This document shows positions 63,186-64,000 of a DNA stretch of 64,000 nucleotides, piece by piece. The notes beneath the pieces were generated by a model, which saw only the letters and a program-made list of their open reading frames with translations, ran no database searches and was not told the DNA's origin. This DNA is from Membranipora membranacea (lineage: Eukaryota > Bryozoa > Gymnolaemata > Cheilostomatida > Membraniporidae): contig OU612075.1 in NCBI GenBank assembly GCA_914767715.1, positions 14,694,001-14,758,000 on the forward strand. The letters run 5' to 3'. Numbering within the stretch: position 1 is the first letter of the stretch; the number at the start of each line of letters is the position of its first letter. The translations under genes and the position numbers were made by a program.

Positions 63186-64000
63186 GACCAATCACTGCCA
63201 ACTCATAACAAGTTGGTTAGGTGCTTTAATCAAGGAGTCACTTGTTTGTAGTATTTTTAGCAAAGTTTCAGCACAGTAGTACAGTTCCTGTGCAGAGAGA
63301 AAGACATGAATTTCAAAATAATTAAGAATGAACAACTTGCAACACAAGCAGATTCACTCTTAGTCATCAGACTAAGTGTTCATTGGTGCAGGTGCATATC
63401 TGAACAAAAACTGTTATGAAATGCTTCTCATTTTTGAGGACTAATACACAACCAAAATTGTTAGTGGTAACTTTCAAAGTAAGGGGAATTAATTATGCAG
63501 CAATAATAATTAGGATTTTGACTTTTTTCCTCTTACCAAGAGCATTGTCCTTGACCCTGGTGTCGACTAATACATCCTGAACAAAAAAGTTCTCGAATAC
63601 AATAATAAGTATTTCAAGTTTTTTTAGGAAAATACTCTCATTCAGCCCTTGAAAAGATATTCATCAGTTTCCACTTTGAGAGAAAAATAGATCTGATTCA
63701 ATTTTTCAGAGTTAAATAAAGCAATTCGAAAATTGGTAAATATCTGGGGAAAGGGTTTTGTACAACATAACATTTCCTGTAAATAGCCTCAATTCCTATA
63801 ATGTAAAATATTTACAAACAATGGAGTTGATCATGATTGTCCAATAATAAATTGTTTGCTAATTCAGGAGCTAGTCTATGCTAGGTGGCAATTTTACAAG
63901 AACTGTCTTGATTCATTTTCTCATCTGACTCAGTGTGCAGTTGCATGTTCTTCTTCTTTTCTGACTTTGCTCAACACTACCACTATAAAAATGGCACCAA
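63186..64000. other. No gene recognised
   Basis: AT-rich flank to the end of the window. No open frame or splice-bordered exon that I can support. Confidence 0.5.

Overview
This is a nuclear genome segment from an animal, most likely a marine invertebrate. The genes are intron-rich with GT..AG boundaries. The sequence is AT-rich and filled with diverged non-LTR retrotransposons, hAT-like DNA elements and fold-back repeats. Nothing here fixes the species. No operons, ribosome binding sites or CRISPR arrays are expected or seen.

Layout. 0-6.7 kb: repeats only (an RTE-type LINE tail, a 1.07-kb hAT-like element with an exact 8-bp target duplication and a tRNA-like core, and one orphan exon candidate). 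7.1-8.0 kb (-): an intronless rhodopsin-class GPCR. 10.3-16 kb: a decayed LINE endonuclease, a dispersed repeat, and a 2.4-kb element with about 315-bp inverted ends. 16.8-17.6 kb (-): a broken duplicate of the GPCR whose middle is replaced by a sequence holding a 56-bp minisatellite. 19.6-24.4 kb (+): the second half of an SLC18B1-like major facilitator transporter with two frame breaks and a LINE in one intron. 28.3-43.5 kb (-): a 15-exon gene for a protein of about 1,847 residues. It has N-terminal ankyrin repeats, then tandem degenerate caspase-like (C14) modules, then a C-terminal region I cannot assign. 50.1-58.6 kb (+): a complete UBE3A (E6-AP type HECT ubiquitin ligase), 15 coding exons. 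60.7-61.3 kb (-): two exons of mitochondrial ribosomal protein MRPS24, last exon not found. 61.4-64 kb: repeats, including a near-perfect 360-bp hairpin.

The most interesting item is the ankyrin-pseudocaspase gene. Its fifteen exons join with matching splice phases and no internal stop. At least two p20/p10-like modules are recognisable and more are likely. The catalytic His is gone in the modules where it can be judged, while one module keeps a QTC cysteine motif. This looks like a caspase-fold scaffold or decoy, possibly in cell death or innate immunity. The role is inference; the architecture is read from the sequence. The genes do not form an obvious functional cluster.
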